A DNA stretch of 64,000 bases from contig NZ_CP022752.1 of the NCBI RefSeq assembly GCF_002263515.1, forward strand, positions 4,588,001-4,652,000, given 5' to 3'. Below, piece after piece: positions 34,256 through 44,377 of this stretch. Under the pieces are notes generated by a model. It was given only the letters and a program-made list of their open reading frames with translations, was not told the DNA's origin and did no database searches. Source of the stretch: Actinopolyspora erythraea (GTDB lineage: Bacteria > Actinomycetota > Actinomycetes > Mycobacteriales > Pseudonocardiaceae). The position numbers and the translations under genes are program-made. Within the stretch, counting starts at the first letter, position 1; the number at the start of each line of letters is the position of its first letter.

Positions 34256-35134
34256 ATGATGATTACCGTGGCCGATCACCGAGAGCCGTCCGAGCAGCCC
34301 CACCAGCGGCCCCCGGAACGAACCGGAGCGGCCGACGCCCCCGAACCGATCGATGCCGAGGTGGTCGAGGAGCACCCCGCCGAGCGCTCCCCGGCACGGC
34401 CGGGGGAAGCCCCCGGTGGTCCGCCCGGGCAGAGCGCGAGCGGGCAGGGTCCGACCGGGCCGGGGCAGCCTTACGCGGGAGAGGACACGGACGCCCACCG
34501 GGAGTACCAGCAGTTCCTGGAGTTCCAGCGCTTCCGGGAGATGCGGCGGCAGTACGGCGACGCCCCACCGGTGCCGGACGGCGCCCCCGTCACCAGGCGC
34601 CCCTGGTACCGCCGCGCACTGCGGCCGCTGCGGTTCAAACCCGTGCGGTGGCTGCTGTACCTGCTGGTGCTCCTGCTGGTGCTGGCGTACCTGTACGACA
34701 GCACGTTCGGCGGCGGTGGCGGATCGGGATCGAACGGAGCCTCCCCGGGAGGGACGGAGAGCAGGTCGGCGATGCTGCAGCGCTCACCCACCGCGGCCGT
34801 CAGAACCGTCTACGACGAGCTCGCCAACCGACCGGAGAGCGTCTGCCTGCTGTTCGACAGCGGCGCGCGCCGGAGCTTCGCCGCCGTGCACGGGGCCGAG
34901 AGCTGTGGAGCGGCGGCCCTGCGCCTCAACGAGCGGATAACCGACGAGACCACCTACAAGAACCCCGACATCGCCCGGGACGCGGCGCGGCGGGTCGGTG
35001 ATCGGGCCAAACTCTCCTCCTGCGACCTGACAGTACGAGGCGGGCCACGCCTCGGCGAGTTCGGTCTGCGGCAACAGCAGTCCTCCGGCGGCTGGGAGAT
35101 CAACGGCTACGCGGCCGCGGACTGCGATGACTGA
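34256..35134 (+). CDS. Single-pass membrane protein, unknown function
   Basis: The product has 292 aa from ATG 34256 (ATG 34259 and GTG 34268 also possible). A disordered Pro/Glu/Gln-rich N-terminus covers about 1-115. One transmembrane helix follows (WLLYLLVLLLVLAYLYDSTF), then a Gly/Ser linker and an extracellular domain of about 120 residues with three cysteines (SVCLLF, ESCGAAAL, SSCDLTV). No catalytic motif is seen. It is divergent from the rplJ operon. Confidence 0.65.
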   Translation: MMITVADHREPSEQPHQRPPERTGAADAPEPIDAEVVEEHPAERSPARPGEAPGGPPGQSASGQGPTGPGQPYAGEDTDAHREYQQFLEFQRFREMRRQYGDAPPVPDGAPVTRRPWYRRALRPLRFKPVRWLLYLLVLLLVLAYLYDSTFGGGGGSGSNGASPGGTESRSAMLQRSPTAAVRTVYDELANRPESVCLLFDSGARRSFAAVHGAESCGAAALRLNERITDETTYKNPDIARDAARRVGDRAKLSSCDLTVRGGPRLGEFGLRQQQSSGGWEINGYAAADCDD

Positions 35135-35434
35135 GCGAGCGCGAAGGGCCCTGGTTCCGGGCCGCCCGGGGACCGCTCGTCGCTCGGCGCCCAGCCCCGT
35201 CGGGCCGACCGTGCCGCCCGGGAGCCGGAACAGCGGCCTCGCCCCCTTCTCGGGGACAGGCGGCGGTTCGGTCGCGCCGGGCGCGTCGCTCGGATCGAAA
35301 GTACGTTGTTGTCGGCGGGCTCGGACGACATCGGCCCCGGCCCTGGGCAAGATGCGAATCTCTTTAGGATAACCGCGTATCGCAGCGCCTCACGACGACG
35401 CCGAAGTGTCAGCCCATCAGAGAGCGGCGGCTCC
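35135..35434 (+). other. Intergenic region before the GT-C gene
   Basis: About 300 bases without a supported gene. A possible -10 (TAGGAT, 35366-35371) lies about 65 bases before the next start. Nothing else stands out. Confidence 0.35.
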
Positions 35435-37675
35435 ATGAGTCTCAGCACGACAGACGAACACGACCACGGTGAGGACCCCAACTCCGGGCGATTAGCGGGA
35501 CGAGCCGGGGGCACGTCCTACCGCGAACCGGGGACACACGCGAAGGCCGGTAGATTGCCGGGGTTCCTGGCACGGCGCGACCCCGCCTGGGGGATCGGGT
35601 TCCTGTCGCTGCTGCTCTCGGCGGCCTTCGTGCTCGTCAACCTGTCGTACAACGCGTGGAACCTCATCCCGCCGCTGGACGACTCCTACATCCACCTGCA
35701 GTACGCGAAGCAGTTCGCCGAAGGCCAGTTCCTGCGGTACAACACCGGTGACCCCATCAGCACGGGCGCCAGCAGCCTGCTCTACATGATCGTCCTCGGC
35801 GGGCTGTACACGCTGGGCCTGCACGGCACGGCCCTGCTGATCGCCGCGATGGTCCTCGGCGGGGTCTGCATGGCCCTGACGGCGGTGTGCGTCTACCGCA
35901 TCGGCGCCAACCTGATCAACCGGCGGGTCGGAGTCTGGGCCGGTCTGCTCGTGGCGACGAACGGCGTGCTGCTGTGGGGCTCGGCCAGCGGCATGGAGAT
36001 CGGCTTCGTCGCGCTCATGGTTTCGGGCACGGTGCTCGCCTACACCTCCGAAGCCCCGCGCGGACGGTTCGTCCGGACACCGGTGATCGCCTTCTTCACC
36101 GCCCTGACCCGCCCCGAGGCGTTCATCTTCGTCCTCGTGCTCGCCGTCGCGATGGCCTGGACGACGCTGCGCGGGCCGCGCCCCGCCGACGTCTCGCGCG
36201 CCGGGGTGCTCGGCAGGCTCGCGTTGCTGCCGCTGCCGCTGGTCGCCTACTTCGGGGAGTCGCTGCTCTACAAGATCACGACCGGCCACACCTCGGCGAA
36301 CGGCATGCGAGCGAAGTCGCTGCTGTACGAACCGATCCTGTACCCGATGGGCTTCCTCGACGAGGCGCTGAACCACTTCCACCAGGTGCTGCGCGTGCTG
36401 ACCGGCTTCAACACCTTCGACTTCGTGTTCCCCGGCACCCTGCTGCTCGCCGTCGCCGGAACGATCTACCTGCTGGTCAAGAAGTCCCAGTGGGCCCCGC
36501 TGGCACTGGCCCTGGGGATCGGCTACCTGCTCGTGGCGATGGCGATCTCGACGCTGAGCACCGCCACGATCCACCACCTGCGTTACCACCAGCCCTTCCT
36601 GCCGGTGGTGCTGCTGCTGGCGGTGGTCGGGGTCCACGGCCTGAGCCGGCTGGTGCGTTCCCGGCGCAACCGCCGGATCGTGCTCAACGCCGGACTCGTG
36701 ACCGCACTGCTGTTCACCGTGGCCGAGACGCCCTCCTGGGCGATCCGCCTGGGACAGCAGGCCGCTGGGATACGCGGGCAGCAGGTGTCCTTCACCGACT
36801 GGTTGGAGGACGAGATGCCCGAGGACGCCGTGCTGGCGGTCAACGACGTGGGCGCACCCGCCTACCTCGGCAGCCACCGGGTGGTCGACCTCATCGGGCT
36901 GACCATGAACCGCTTCACCGAGGCCAACAACCACGGCGCGGGCAGCATCTACGAGGTGCTGCGCGATATGCCGCCGGGAGAGCGCCCCGACTACTTCGCG
37001 GTGTTCACCGACTGGCCGGTGCACGACCTCGTGAACGGTGGAGTGTTCGGGGACGAGCCGCTGGCCACGTTCCGCTCGAAGTCGCCGACCTTCTCCCACC
37101 GCACCGTCGGGTCGGCCGGCACGTGCCAGGCCTCGAAACTCTGCGACGAGGTGGCCATCTACAAGGCCGACTGGAGCTCGGTGAACACCGGGGACGAACC
37201 GGTGCAGAGCGAGGCGCCCGGCCGGATCCGCGACCACGTCAACGTGGCCGACCTCGACAGCGAACAGCGGCACGACTACGGGGTGCTCCCCGCTCACCGG
37301 CAGTTCCAGCCCCTCACCGACCTCCGCACGGTGAACTACCCGGGTGGCGAGGTCGTCGACAGCGGCAGGCACGTGATCGGCGGCGAGACCGTCACCGCGC
37401 GGAACCTGACCCCCGGCGAGCCGGTCACGATCACCTCGCGCTACACCGTCTCCGGCCGGTCGCCGGAACCCCTGGAGATGTCGGTCTCCGTCGACGGGGA
37501 GGAACTGCGGGACTGGACCAGGCAGCCGGGCGACAACGGCTGGAACGAGGCCACCCTCACCGTGCCGGGTGAGCTGGTGACCGACTCGACGCTGCGGATC
37601 GAGTTCGAACAGCCCTCCGAGTTCCTCGGCCCCTATCCGGACTACACCTCGTACGGGTACTGGTTCAGCCAGTGA
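35435..37675 (+). CDS. GT-C type membrane glycosyltransferase
   Basis: This 746-aa protein starts at ATG 35435; an in-frame extension upstream is not supported. A disordered N-terminus (about 50 aa) leads into a first membrane helix and the loop LDDSYIHLQYA with Asp82-Asp83, the catalytic-type acidic pair of GT-C enzymes that use polyprenyl-phosphate sugars. About 10-12 membrane helices follow. The last 250 residues lie outside and end in a beta-sandwich-like domain. It resembles actinobacterial arabinofuranosyl- or mannosyltransferases of the cell envelope. The sugar and acceptor are unknown. Confidence 0.72.
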   Translation: MSLSTTDEHDHGEDPNSGRLAGRAGGTSYREPGTHAKAGRLPGFLARRDPAWGIGFLSLLLSAAFVLVNLSYNAWNLIPPLDDSYIHLQYAKQFAEGQFLRYNTGDPISTGASSLLYMIVLGGLYTLGLHGTALLIAAMVLGGVCMALTAVCVYRIGANLINRRVGVWAGLLVATNGVLLWGSASGMEIGFVALMVSGTVLAYTSEAPRGRFVRTPVIAFFTALTRPEAFIFVLVLAVAMAWTTLRGPRPADVSRAGVLGRLALLPLPLVAYFGESLLYKITTGHTSANGMRAKSLLYEPILYPMGFLDEALNHFHQVLRVLTGFNTFDFVFPGTLLLAVAGTIYLLVKKSQWAPLALALGIGYLLVAMAISTLSTATIHHLRYHQPFLPVVLLLAVVGVHGLSRLVRSRRNRRIVLNAGLVTALLFTVAETPSWAIRLGQQAAGIRGQQVSFTDWLEDEMPEDAVLAVNDVGAPAYLGSHRVVDLIGLTMNRFTEANNHGAGSIYEVLRDMPPGERPDYFAVFTDWPVHDLVNGGVFGDEPLATFRSKSPTFSHRTVGSAGTCQASKLCDEVAIYKADWSSVNTGDEPVQSEAPGRIRDHVNVADLDSEQRHDYGVLPAHRQFQPLTDLRTVNYPGGEVVDSGRHVIGGETVTARNLTPGEPVTITSRYTVSGRSPEPLEMSVSVDGEELRDWTRQPGDNGWNEATLTVPGELVTDSTLRIEFEQPSEFLGPYPDYTSYGYWFSQ

Positions 37676-37825
37676 CCCTCGGTCCCCGTGGGGCCGAAGG
37701 CTCCCACGGGGATCACCGGCAGCCGCGCGCCCGAGGACACCGCCGCACCGCCGTTCACCGCGACCGCGCGAGCGGAGCGTCCCGGCGGCAGTACTCGGGC
37801 TCCACCGGCCGAAGCACCACGAAAC

Positions 37826-37865
37826 GGACCGGGCCGCCCCGCGACGTCGCGGGGCGGCCCGGTCC
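37826..37865. terminator. Bidirectional terminator between the GT-C gene and rplA
   Basis: GGACCGGGCCGCCCCGCGA and its exact complement form a perfect 19-bp stem with a 2-base centre. The two flanking genes converge here, so the hairpin probably stops both transcripts. Confidence 0.8.
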
Positions 37866-37919
37866 TCGGTCACGCCAGGGAAGTTCCGGCGACCGCCACG
37901 GGGCCACCGGAACCGGCGG

Positions 37920-38633
37920 TCATGCCGCCGTTTCGACCATGTTGCGGGTCCGGTTCGGGTCCACCGCGATACCCGGTCCCATCGTGGTGGTGAAGCTGAC
38001 CTTCTTGAGGTAGCGGCCCTTGGAGGTGGCCGGCTTGGAACGCAGCACCTCGTCCAGCGCGGTGGCGTAGTTCTCCAGCAGCGCCTCGGTGGAGAACGAC
38101 GCCTTGCCGATGACGAAGTGCAGGTTGGCCTGCTTGTCCACGCGGAAGCTGATCTTACCGCCCTTGATGTCCTGCACGGCCTTGGTGATGTTCGGCGTCA
38201 CCGTGCCGGTCTTCGGGTTGGGCATCAGACCACGCGGGCCCAGCACACGGGCGATCTTGCCGACCTTGGCCATCTGGTCCGGGGTGGCCACGGCCGCGTC
38301 GAAATCGAGCCAGCCGCCCTGGATACGCTCGATCAAGTCGTCGGAGCCGACGGCGTCGGCACCGGCGGCCTCGGCCTCGGCTGCCTTGTCGCCGGAGGTG
38401 AAGACCACGACGCGGGCCGTCTTGCCGGTACCGTGCGGCAGGTTCACGGTCCCGCGGACCATCTGGTCCGCCTTGCGCGGATCCACACCGAGCCGCAGGG
38501 CCACCTCGACGGTGGGGTCCATCCGGGTCTTGGCGGTCTTCTTCGCCAGCTCGATGGCTTCCTGCGGGGTGTAGACCCGGTTGCGGTCAACCAGTTCGGC
38601 TGCCTGCTGGTATGCCTTGCTGCGCTTTGCCAT
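37920..38633 (-). CDS. rplA: 50S ribosomal protein L1
   Basis: This 237-aa product is a clear L1: [20 protein letters not shown] near the N-terminus, [11 protein letters not shown] in the middle and a [16 protein letters not shown] end. It forms the L1 stalk and usually represses the rplK-rplA mRNA. It follows rplK by 116 bases. Confidence 0.97.
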   Translation of the reverse strand: MAKRSKAYQQAAELVDRNRVYTPQEAIELAKKTAKTRMDPTVEVALRLGVDPRKADQMVRGTVNLPHGTGKTARVVVFTSGDKAAEAEAAGADAVGSDDLIERIQGGWLDFDAAVATPDQMAKVGKIARVLGPRGLMPNPKTGTVTPNITKAVQDIKGGKISFRVDKQANLHFVIGKASFSTEALLENYATALDEVLRSKPATSKGRYLKKVSFTTTMGPGIAVDPNRTRNMVETAA

Positions 38634-38749
38634 GTCTGTTCCTGTTCAACGGATCAGTTGTGGTCGGGGCCGCGCGGCGAGCCCTCCCACACCTTCGGTG
38701 GATGAGTGGGTCACGGCACCGGGAGCTGTCCGGGCCGCACGAGAAGCTG

Positions 38750-39184
38750 TCAGCCCTCGATGCGCAGGCCCATGGAGCGGGCCGTGCCAGCGATGATCTT
38801 CTCGGCCTCGTCCATCGAGTTGGAGTTGAGGTCGACCCACTTGGTCTGGGCGATCTCGCGGACCTGCTCGCGGGAGACCGTGCCCACCTTGGTCTTGTGC
38901 GGCTCACCGCTGCCCTTCTGCACGTTGGCTGCCTTCATCAGCAGCTTCGCGGCGGGCGGCGTCTTGAGCTTGAAGTCGAAGGACCGGTCCTCGTACACAG
39001 AGATCTCGACCGGCACCACGTCGCCGCGCTGGTTCTCCGTGGCGGCGTTGTAGGCCTTGCAGAACTCCATGATGTTGACGCCGTGCTGACCCAGCGCCGG
39101 ACCGACCGGCGGCGCGGGGTTGGCCTGACCGGCCGAGATCTGCAGCTTGACGATCGCTGCGAGTCGCTTCTTCTTGGGCGGCAT
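38750..39184 (-). CDS. rplK: 50S ribosomal protein L11
   Basis: This 144-aa product has the L11 N-terminal motif [20 protein letters not shown] and the C-terminal RNA-binding domain ([12 protein letters not shown] end). It sits downstream of nusG and upstream of rplA, the usual bacterial order. Confidence 0.97.
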   Translation of the reverse strand: MPPKKKRLAAIVKLQISAGQANPAPPVGPALGQHGVNIMEFCKAYNAATENQRGDVVPVEISVYEDRSFDFKLKTPPAAKLLMKAANVQKGSGEPHKTKVGTVSREQVREIAQTKWVDLNSNSMDEAEKIIAGTARSMGLRIEG

Positions 39185-39337
39185 TTCGTTCTTCCTGTCC
39201 TCGTTACCTGTGGTCCGTACCGGGCGCGACGCGCTCCGGCACGTTCACGGGCGGCCGGGAACCCGGACCGCCCGCCGAAGAGCCGCGATGCGCCCCTGCC
39301 GGCCACCGCGGCAACCGCACTCCGCGTCGGGAGCGGG

Positions 39338-40640
<1,303 letters not shown>

Positions 40641-40749
40641 GCCCCCTCCTAGCTGGCGCTCGTCGGACGCGTGAACTCGGCAGTGGTCGTCACCGAGCGT
40701 CGCACGGCTGACACCGTCCACTTCCTCCGCTCACCGTCAACATCGACGC

Positions 40750-40821
<72 letters not shown>

Positions 40822-41030
40822 TCATGGCCGGTGTCCCGACCACTCCGGTACACCCTACTTCCCGGCCGTCCCGGGCCCGCCAGCGGGTCCGGCACGATCG
40901 AGCCGTGTGGGCTTCCCGAGTACGGGAGTGTACGACACGACCGAAGTGGATTTCCAACCCCGTCCCGAAATCCGGCATCAGCGGTGGGCACGGTTCGGAC
41001 GCCGGAACCCGTGTCTGCGACGATGCACAC

Positions 41031-42266
41031 ATGGCCGCACCCGGAACACAGACAAGCTCGACCACCGAATCACGCGTCTCGGCGCGGGTCGGCGCGATCG
41101 CCGAATCCGCCACGCTGGCCGTGGACGCGAAGGCCAAAGCGCTCAAGGCGGAAGGACGCCCCGTGATCGGTTTCGGGGCGGGCGAGCCGGACTTCGCCAC
41201 CCCGGAGCCGATCGTGCGCGCCGCGCAGGAGGCGTGCGCCGACCCGCGCAACCACCGCTACAGCCCGGCATCCGGACTGCCGGAACTCCGCGAGGCGATC
41301 GTGACCAAGACCGCCCGCGACTCCGGCTACGTGATCCAGCCGAACCAGGTGCTGGTCACCAACGGCGGTAAGCAGGCCGTCTACCAGACGTTCGCCGCGT
41401 TGCTCGACCCCGGCGACGAGGTGCTGCTGCCCGCGCCGTACTGGACCACCTACCCGGAGGCCATCAGGCTGGCGGGCGCGACCCCCGTCGAGGTGCCCAC
41501 CGACGAGTCCACCGGCTACCTCGCGACGCTGGAACAGCTCGAAGCGGCCCGCACACCGCGCACCAGGATGCTGCTGTTCAACTCGCCCTCGAACCCCACC
41601 GGCGCGGTCTACCCGCCCGAGCGGGTCGCCGAGATCGGGCGGTGGGCCGCCGAGCACGACCTCTGGGTGGTGACCGACGAGATCTACGAGCACCTCGTCT
41701 ACGGCGACGCCAGGCACGTCTCCATGCCCGTCGAGGTTCCGGAGCTGGCCGACAGGTGCGTGGTGCTCAACGGGGTGGCCAAGACCTACGCGATGACCGG
41801 CTGGCGGGTCGGCTGGATGATCGGCCCGACCGACGTGATCAAGGCGACGGCGAACCTGCAGTCGCACCTGACGTCCAATGTGTCCAACGTCTCGCAGCGG
41901 GCCGCGCTGGAGGCCGTGAGCGGACCGCTGGACGCGGTGGCCGAGATGCGCGAGGCCTTCGACCGGCGCAGGCGCACCATCGTCGAGATGCTCGGCGCCA
42001 TCCCCGGCGTGAGCTGCCCGGAGCCGAAGGGGGCCTTCTACGCCTACCCGTCCGTGAAGGAACTGCTGGGCACCGAGATACGGGGCAGGCGGCCGCAGAG
42101 CAGCGCCGAGCTCGCCGAACTCGTGCTGGAGCACGCCGAGGTGGCCGTGGTCCCGGGCGAGGCCTTCGGCACACCGGGGTACTTCCGGATGTCCTACGCG
42201 CTCGGCGACGAGGATCTCGCCGAGGGGGTCCGCCGGATGGCCGCCCTGCTCTCGGAAGCCAAGTGA
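41031..42266 (+). CDS. PLP-dependent aspartate-type aminotransferase
   Basis: This 411-aa enzyme is a fold-type I, class I/II aminotransferase. The PLP lysine is Lys251 ([16 protein letters not shown]); Asp216 and Tyr219 (VVTDEIY) and Asn187 (NSPSNPTG) are the other cofactor contacts, and a late Arg (YFRMSYA) should bind the carboxylate. It is close to bacterial aspartate aminotransferase of the Ib kind. No ribosome binding site precedes ATG 41031, so the mRNA may be leaderless or start nearby. Its location between tRNA-Trp and hadB is common in this order. Confidence 0.9.
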   Translation: MAAPGTQTSSTTESRVSARVGAIAESATLAVDAKAKALKAEGRPVIGFGAGEPDFATPEPIVRAAQEACADPRNHRYSPASGLPELREAIVTKTARDSGYVIQPNQVLVTNGGKQAVYQTFAALLDPGDEVLLPAPYWTTYPEAIRLAGATPVEVPTDESTGYLATLEQLEAARTPRTRMLLFNSPSNPTGAVYPPERVAEIGRWAAEHDLWVVTDEIYEHLVYGDARHVSMPVEVPELADRCVVLNGVAKTYAMTGWRVGWMIGPTDVIKATANLQSHLTSNVSNVSQRAALEAVSGPLDAVAEMREAFDRRRRTIVEMLGAIPGVSCPEPKGAFYAYPSVKELLGTEIRGRRPQSSAELAELVLEHAEVAVVPGEAFGTPGYFRMSYALGDEDLAEGVRRMAALLSEAK

Positions 42267-42308
42267 CATTGGATGGCGGGGCCCCTGGCGCGATGGCCGG
42301 GTAGCCGG

Positions 42309-42402
42309 CACGTGAGTCGGCGCCTTGCTGCGTTGGGCCGGCTCTTGAGTAGCGACCTACGCGGCGAGCGGCCCTGCCTGGCAATGCATCCGACTCACGC
42401 AC
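42309..42402 (+). repeat. 94-bp intergenic repeat, copy A
   Basis: This copy begins CACGTGAGTCGG and ends GCATCCGACTCACGCAC, so it is itself an imperfect palindrome (GTGAGTCGG/CCGACTCAC ends). The reverse complement of 49940-50033 has the same length and shares both ends and blocks between. It lies 43 bases after the aminotransferase stop. Confidence 0.7.
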
Positions 42403-42450
42403 CGGGGACACTCGCGCTGCGCCCCGCACGGTCGCTTCCCGACGGACAGC

Positions 42451-42489
42451 TCCCGGGGGATCAATTTCGCGAAATTGCCCCCCCGGGGA
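42451..42489. repeat. Palindrome with 16-bp perfect core
   Basis: CAATTTCGCGAAATTG (42462-42477) is a perfect palindrome, flanked by CCCGGGGG and CCCCCCCGGG so that the whole can form a long hairpin. It lies between converging genes and may act in termination, or be a protein-binding site. Confidence 0.6.
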
Positions 42490-42626
42490 CGGCGATGCGA
42501 CCCCTGCCAGCGCCAGTTTCCCACGAAATCGCCGGGCTCTTGGTGCTACCGATGCCGAGCTCCCACCACGCCCGTGGGCCGAACTCCGACCACCCTCGAC
42601 ACCGGCACCGCCGCGGGTTCTCCCGT

Positions 42627-42699
42627 GCGGCTCTCGCGAGGACGGCCCCGACGTTGTGTAGTAACTACCCGAGGTCGGGGCACCCACAGCGAGAGCCGC
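42627..42699. terminator. Long imperfect hairpin downstream of hadB
   Basis: GCGGCTCTCGC (42627-42637) pairs with GCGAGAGCCGC (42689-42699), and CCCCGAC (42646-42652) with GTCGGGG (42674-42680); a small GTAGT/AACTAC hairpin sits in the loop. It lies 44 bases beyond the hadB stop and probably ends that transcript. Confidence 0.55.
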
Positions 42700-42742
42700 G
42701 CGAGAGGTTCCGCAAAACAACCACCTATGCCAACCGAGCGGC

Positions 42743-43165
42743 TCAGGAAATGCGAACCACGGCGTAGGCGCCGCCGAGCACACCCTGCTCGGCGCACTTG
42801 GCGGTGATGTTTACCTTGGCGGTCCCGTCCTCGGCCACGTCGGCGACCTTGCCGGACAGCTCCACGGTTGCCCCTTCCCCGTCGTCGGGCACCACGACGG
42901 GACGGGTGAAACGCACACCGTGTTCGATGATCCGCCCCGGATCACCCACCCAGTCGGTGACCAACCGAGTGGCCAGCGCCATGGTGAGCATGCCGTGCGC
43001 GATCACGTCCGGCAGCCCCACCTCGCGGGCGAACGCCTCGCTGTGGTGAATGGGGTTGAAGTCGCCGGAAGCCCCCGCGTAGCGCACCAGGTCGGTCCTG
43101 GTGATCGAAACGCTGGACTCCGGCAGGCGATCGCCCTTGGCGACCTGCGACGGCGTCGTCGTCAC
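42743..43165 (-). CDS. hadB: (3R)-hydroxyacyl-ACP dehydratase subunit HadB
   Basis: The protein has 140 aa from GTG 43165, which overlaps the hadA stop by 4 bases. The hot-dog/MaoC catalytic motif is DFNPIHHSEAFAREVGLPDVIAHGML with Asp35 and His40. In mycobacteria HadAB removes water from 3-hydroxyacyl-ACP in FAS-II elongation. HadB carries the active site. No hadC is visible here. Confidence 0.9.
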   Translation of the reverse strand: MTTTPSQVAKGDRLPESSVSITRTDLVRYAGASGDFNPIHHSEAFAREVGLPDVIAHGMLTMALATRLVTDWVGDPGRIIEHGVRFTRPVVVPDDGEGATVELSGKVADVAEDGTAKVNITAKCAEQGVLGGAYAVVRIS

Positions 43166-43626
43166 GACTGCTCTCCCTCCTCTGCCGTGCCACGAGCCAC
43201 CAGGGTGGACGTGGCCGTGCACACCGGTTCTCCCTCGACCGTGCCGATCTCGGCACGTACGGTGAGGAAGTCGTTGCCCGCGCGCGCCTTGACGTCGTCC
43301 ACGTGGGCGACCGCGACCAGCACGTCGCCGGCCCGGATCGGTCGGTGATGCCGGAAGGCCTGGTGCCCGTGCACGACCCGGCTGTAGTCCAGCCCCAGCT
43401 GCTCGTCGCCGACCACGGCTTCCTGCGCCAGCACGGACAGCCGCATGGCGAACGTGGGCGGGGCGATCACGTCCTGGTAGCCCGCGGCCTTGGCGGCCTC
43501 GGTGTCGCGGTACAGCGGCGAGTCGTCCTTGATCGCGTCGGCGAACTCGCGAATCTTCTCCCGCCCGACCTCGTAGGGGCTGCTGGGCGGGTACTCACGT
43601 CCGATGAATCCTTCGTCGAGCGGCAC
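43162..43626 (-). CDS. hadA: (3R)-hydroxyacyl-ACP dehydratase subunit HadA
   Basis: This 154-aa protein of the MaoC N-terminal (FAS1-like dehydratase) type starts at GTG 43626. It has REKIREFADAIKDDSPLYRD and VIAPPTFAMRL but lacks the catalytic Asp/His set, as expected for HadA, which binds the acyl chain. It is coupled to hadB. Confidence 0.9.
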   Translation of the reverse strand: MPLDEGFIGREYPPSSPYEVGREKIREFADAIKDDSPLYRDTEAAKAAGYQDVIAPPTFAMRLSVLAQEAVVGDEQLGLDYSRVVHGHQAFRHHRPIRAGDVLVAVAHVDDVKARAGNDFLTVRAEIGTVEGEPVCTATSTLVARGTAEEGEQS

Positions 43627-43651
43627 ACCGGCAGGTTACCGCAGCACGAAA

Positions 43652-43685
43652 AGAACCCGCCCCGGCTACTGCCGGGGCGGGTTCT
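43652..43685 (-). terminator. Intrinsic terminator of rpmG
   Basis: AGAACCCGCCCCGGC and GCCGGGGCGGGTTCT form a perfect 15-bp stem with a 4-base loop. On the minus strand TTTT follows. It lies between rpmG and hadA, so the two are mostly separate transcripts. Confidence 0.88.
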
Positions 43686-43763
43686 CCGAGTTCCGTGGGA
43701 CCCTGGTCGAGACGCCCGATCACCGAAGGTGGTCGTCAGAACCGCGCACGGTTCGACGTGACC

Positions 43764-43934
43764 TCAGCGGGTCTCCTTGTGCTCGCGGTGAGCGTTGCAA
43801 CGCGGGCAGTGCTTCTTCAGCGACATGCGGTCCGGGTCGTTGCGTCGGTTCTTCTTCGTGATGTAGTTGCGCTCCTTGCACTCTTCACACGCAAGAGTGA
43901 TCTTGGGGCGAATATCGGTGGGCGTCTTAGCCAC
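43764..43934 (-). CDS. rpmG: 50S ribosomal protein L33
   Basis: This 56-aa protein starts at GTG 43934 behind AGAGAGG. It reads as L33 ([20 protein letters not shown], then [15 protein letters not shown]). Both CxxC pairs are present, so it is the zinc-binding form. It lies between tRNA-Met and hadA, the usual actinobacterial place. Confidence 0.95.
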   Translation of the reverse strand: MAKTPTDIRPKITLACEECKERNYITKKNRRNDPDRMSLKKHCPRCNAHREHKETR

Positions 43935-44033
43935 GGGGGACCTCTCTCTCGTGCCTGGAACCGGATGAGAGTCTCATCCGGTTCACTCCACGTGTATACC
44001 GCCCCGGGCCGGGCGGCATGTCAGCCGCAGGAG

Positions 44034-44105
44034 TAGCGGTGGCCGGATTCGAACCGGCGACACAACGATTATGAGCCGTTTGCTCTGCCCCTGAGCTACA
44101 CCGCC
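44034..44105 (-). tRNA. tRNA-Met (CAT), elongator type
   Basis: The minus strand begins GGCGGTGTAGCTCAGGGGC; the anticodon loop contains CAT (GCTCATAAT) and the T arm is GGTTCGAATCC. The acceptor stem pairs fully with one G-U. The genomic place upstream of rpmG fits the elongator tRNA. Confidence 0.92.
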
Positions 44106-44187
44106 TCGCGGACATCCGCTGGTACACAGTACCTTCACAAGACAGCCGCAGCACTCAGTTTAACCGAGTACCGCGGCCGCCCTACAG

Positions 44188-44260
44188 AGCCCCAATACGG
44201 ACTCGAACCGTAGACCTTCGCCTTACCATGGCGACGCTCTGCCGACTGAGCTATTGGGGC
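44188..44260 (-). tRNA. tRNA-Thr (GGT)
   Basis: The minus strand begins GCCCCAATAGCTCAGTCGGC. The anticodon loop is ATGGTAA with GGT, and the T arm is GGTTCGAGTCC. It lies 82 bases upstream of tRNA-Met on the same strand. Confidence 0.94.
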
Positions 44261-44377
44261 GTGCCCTCGCGGAGCGAATACTACTCTACACAACATCCGC
44301 ACCGAGGTTTCAACGGGGGTGCCTTTTGGTATATCCGCAGGTCAAAGCACCCCGGTCGTCGAACCGCGGCGACGCCG

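Noticed and set aside
35492..37873. 793-codon open frame on the minus strand
   Set aside because: It mirrors the GT-C gene. The product is His/Arg/Gly/Val-rich with no domains, and the plus-strand gene has clear membrane topology.
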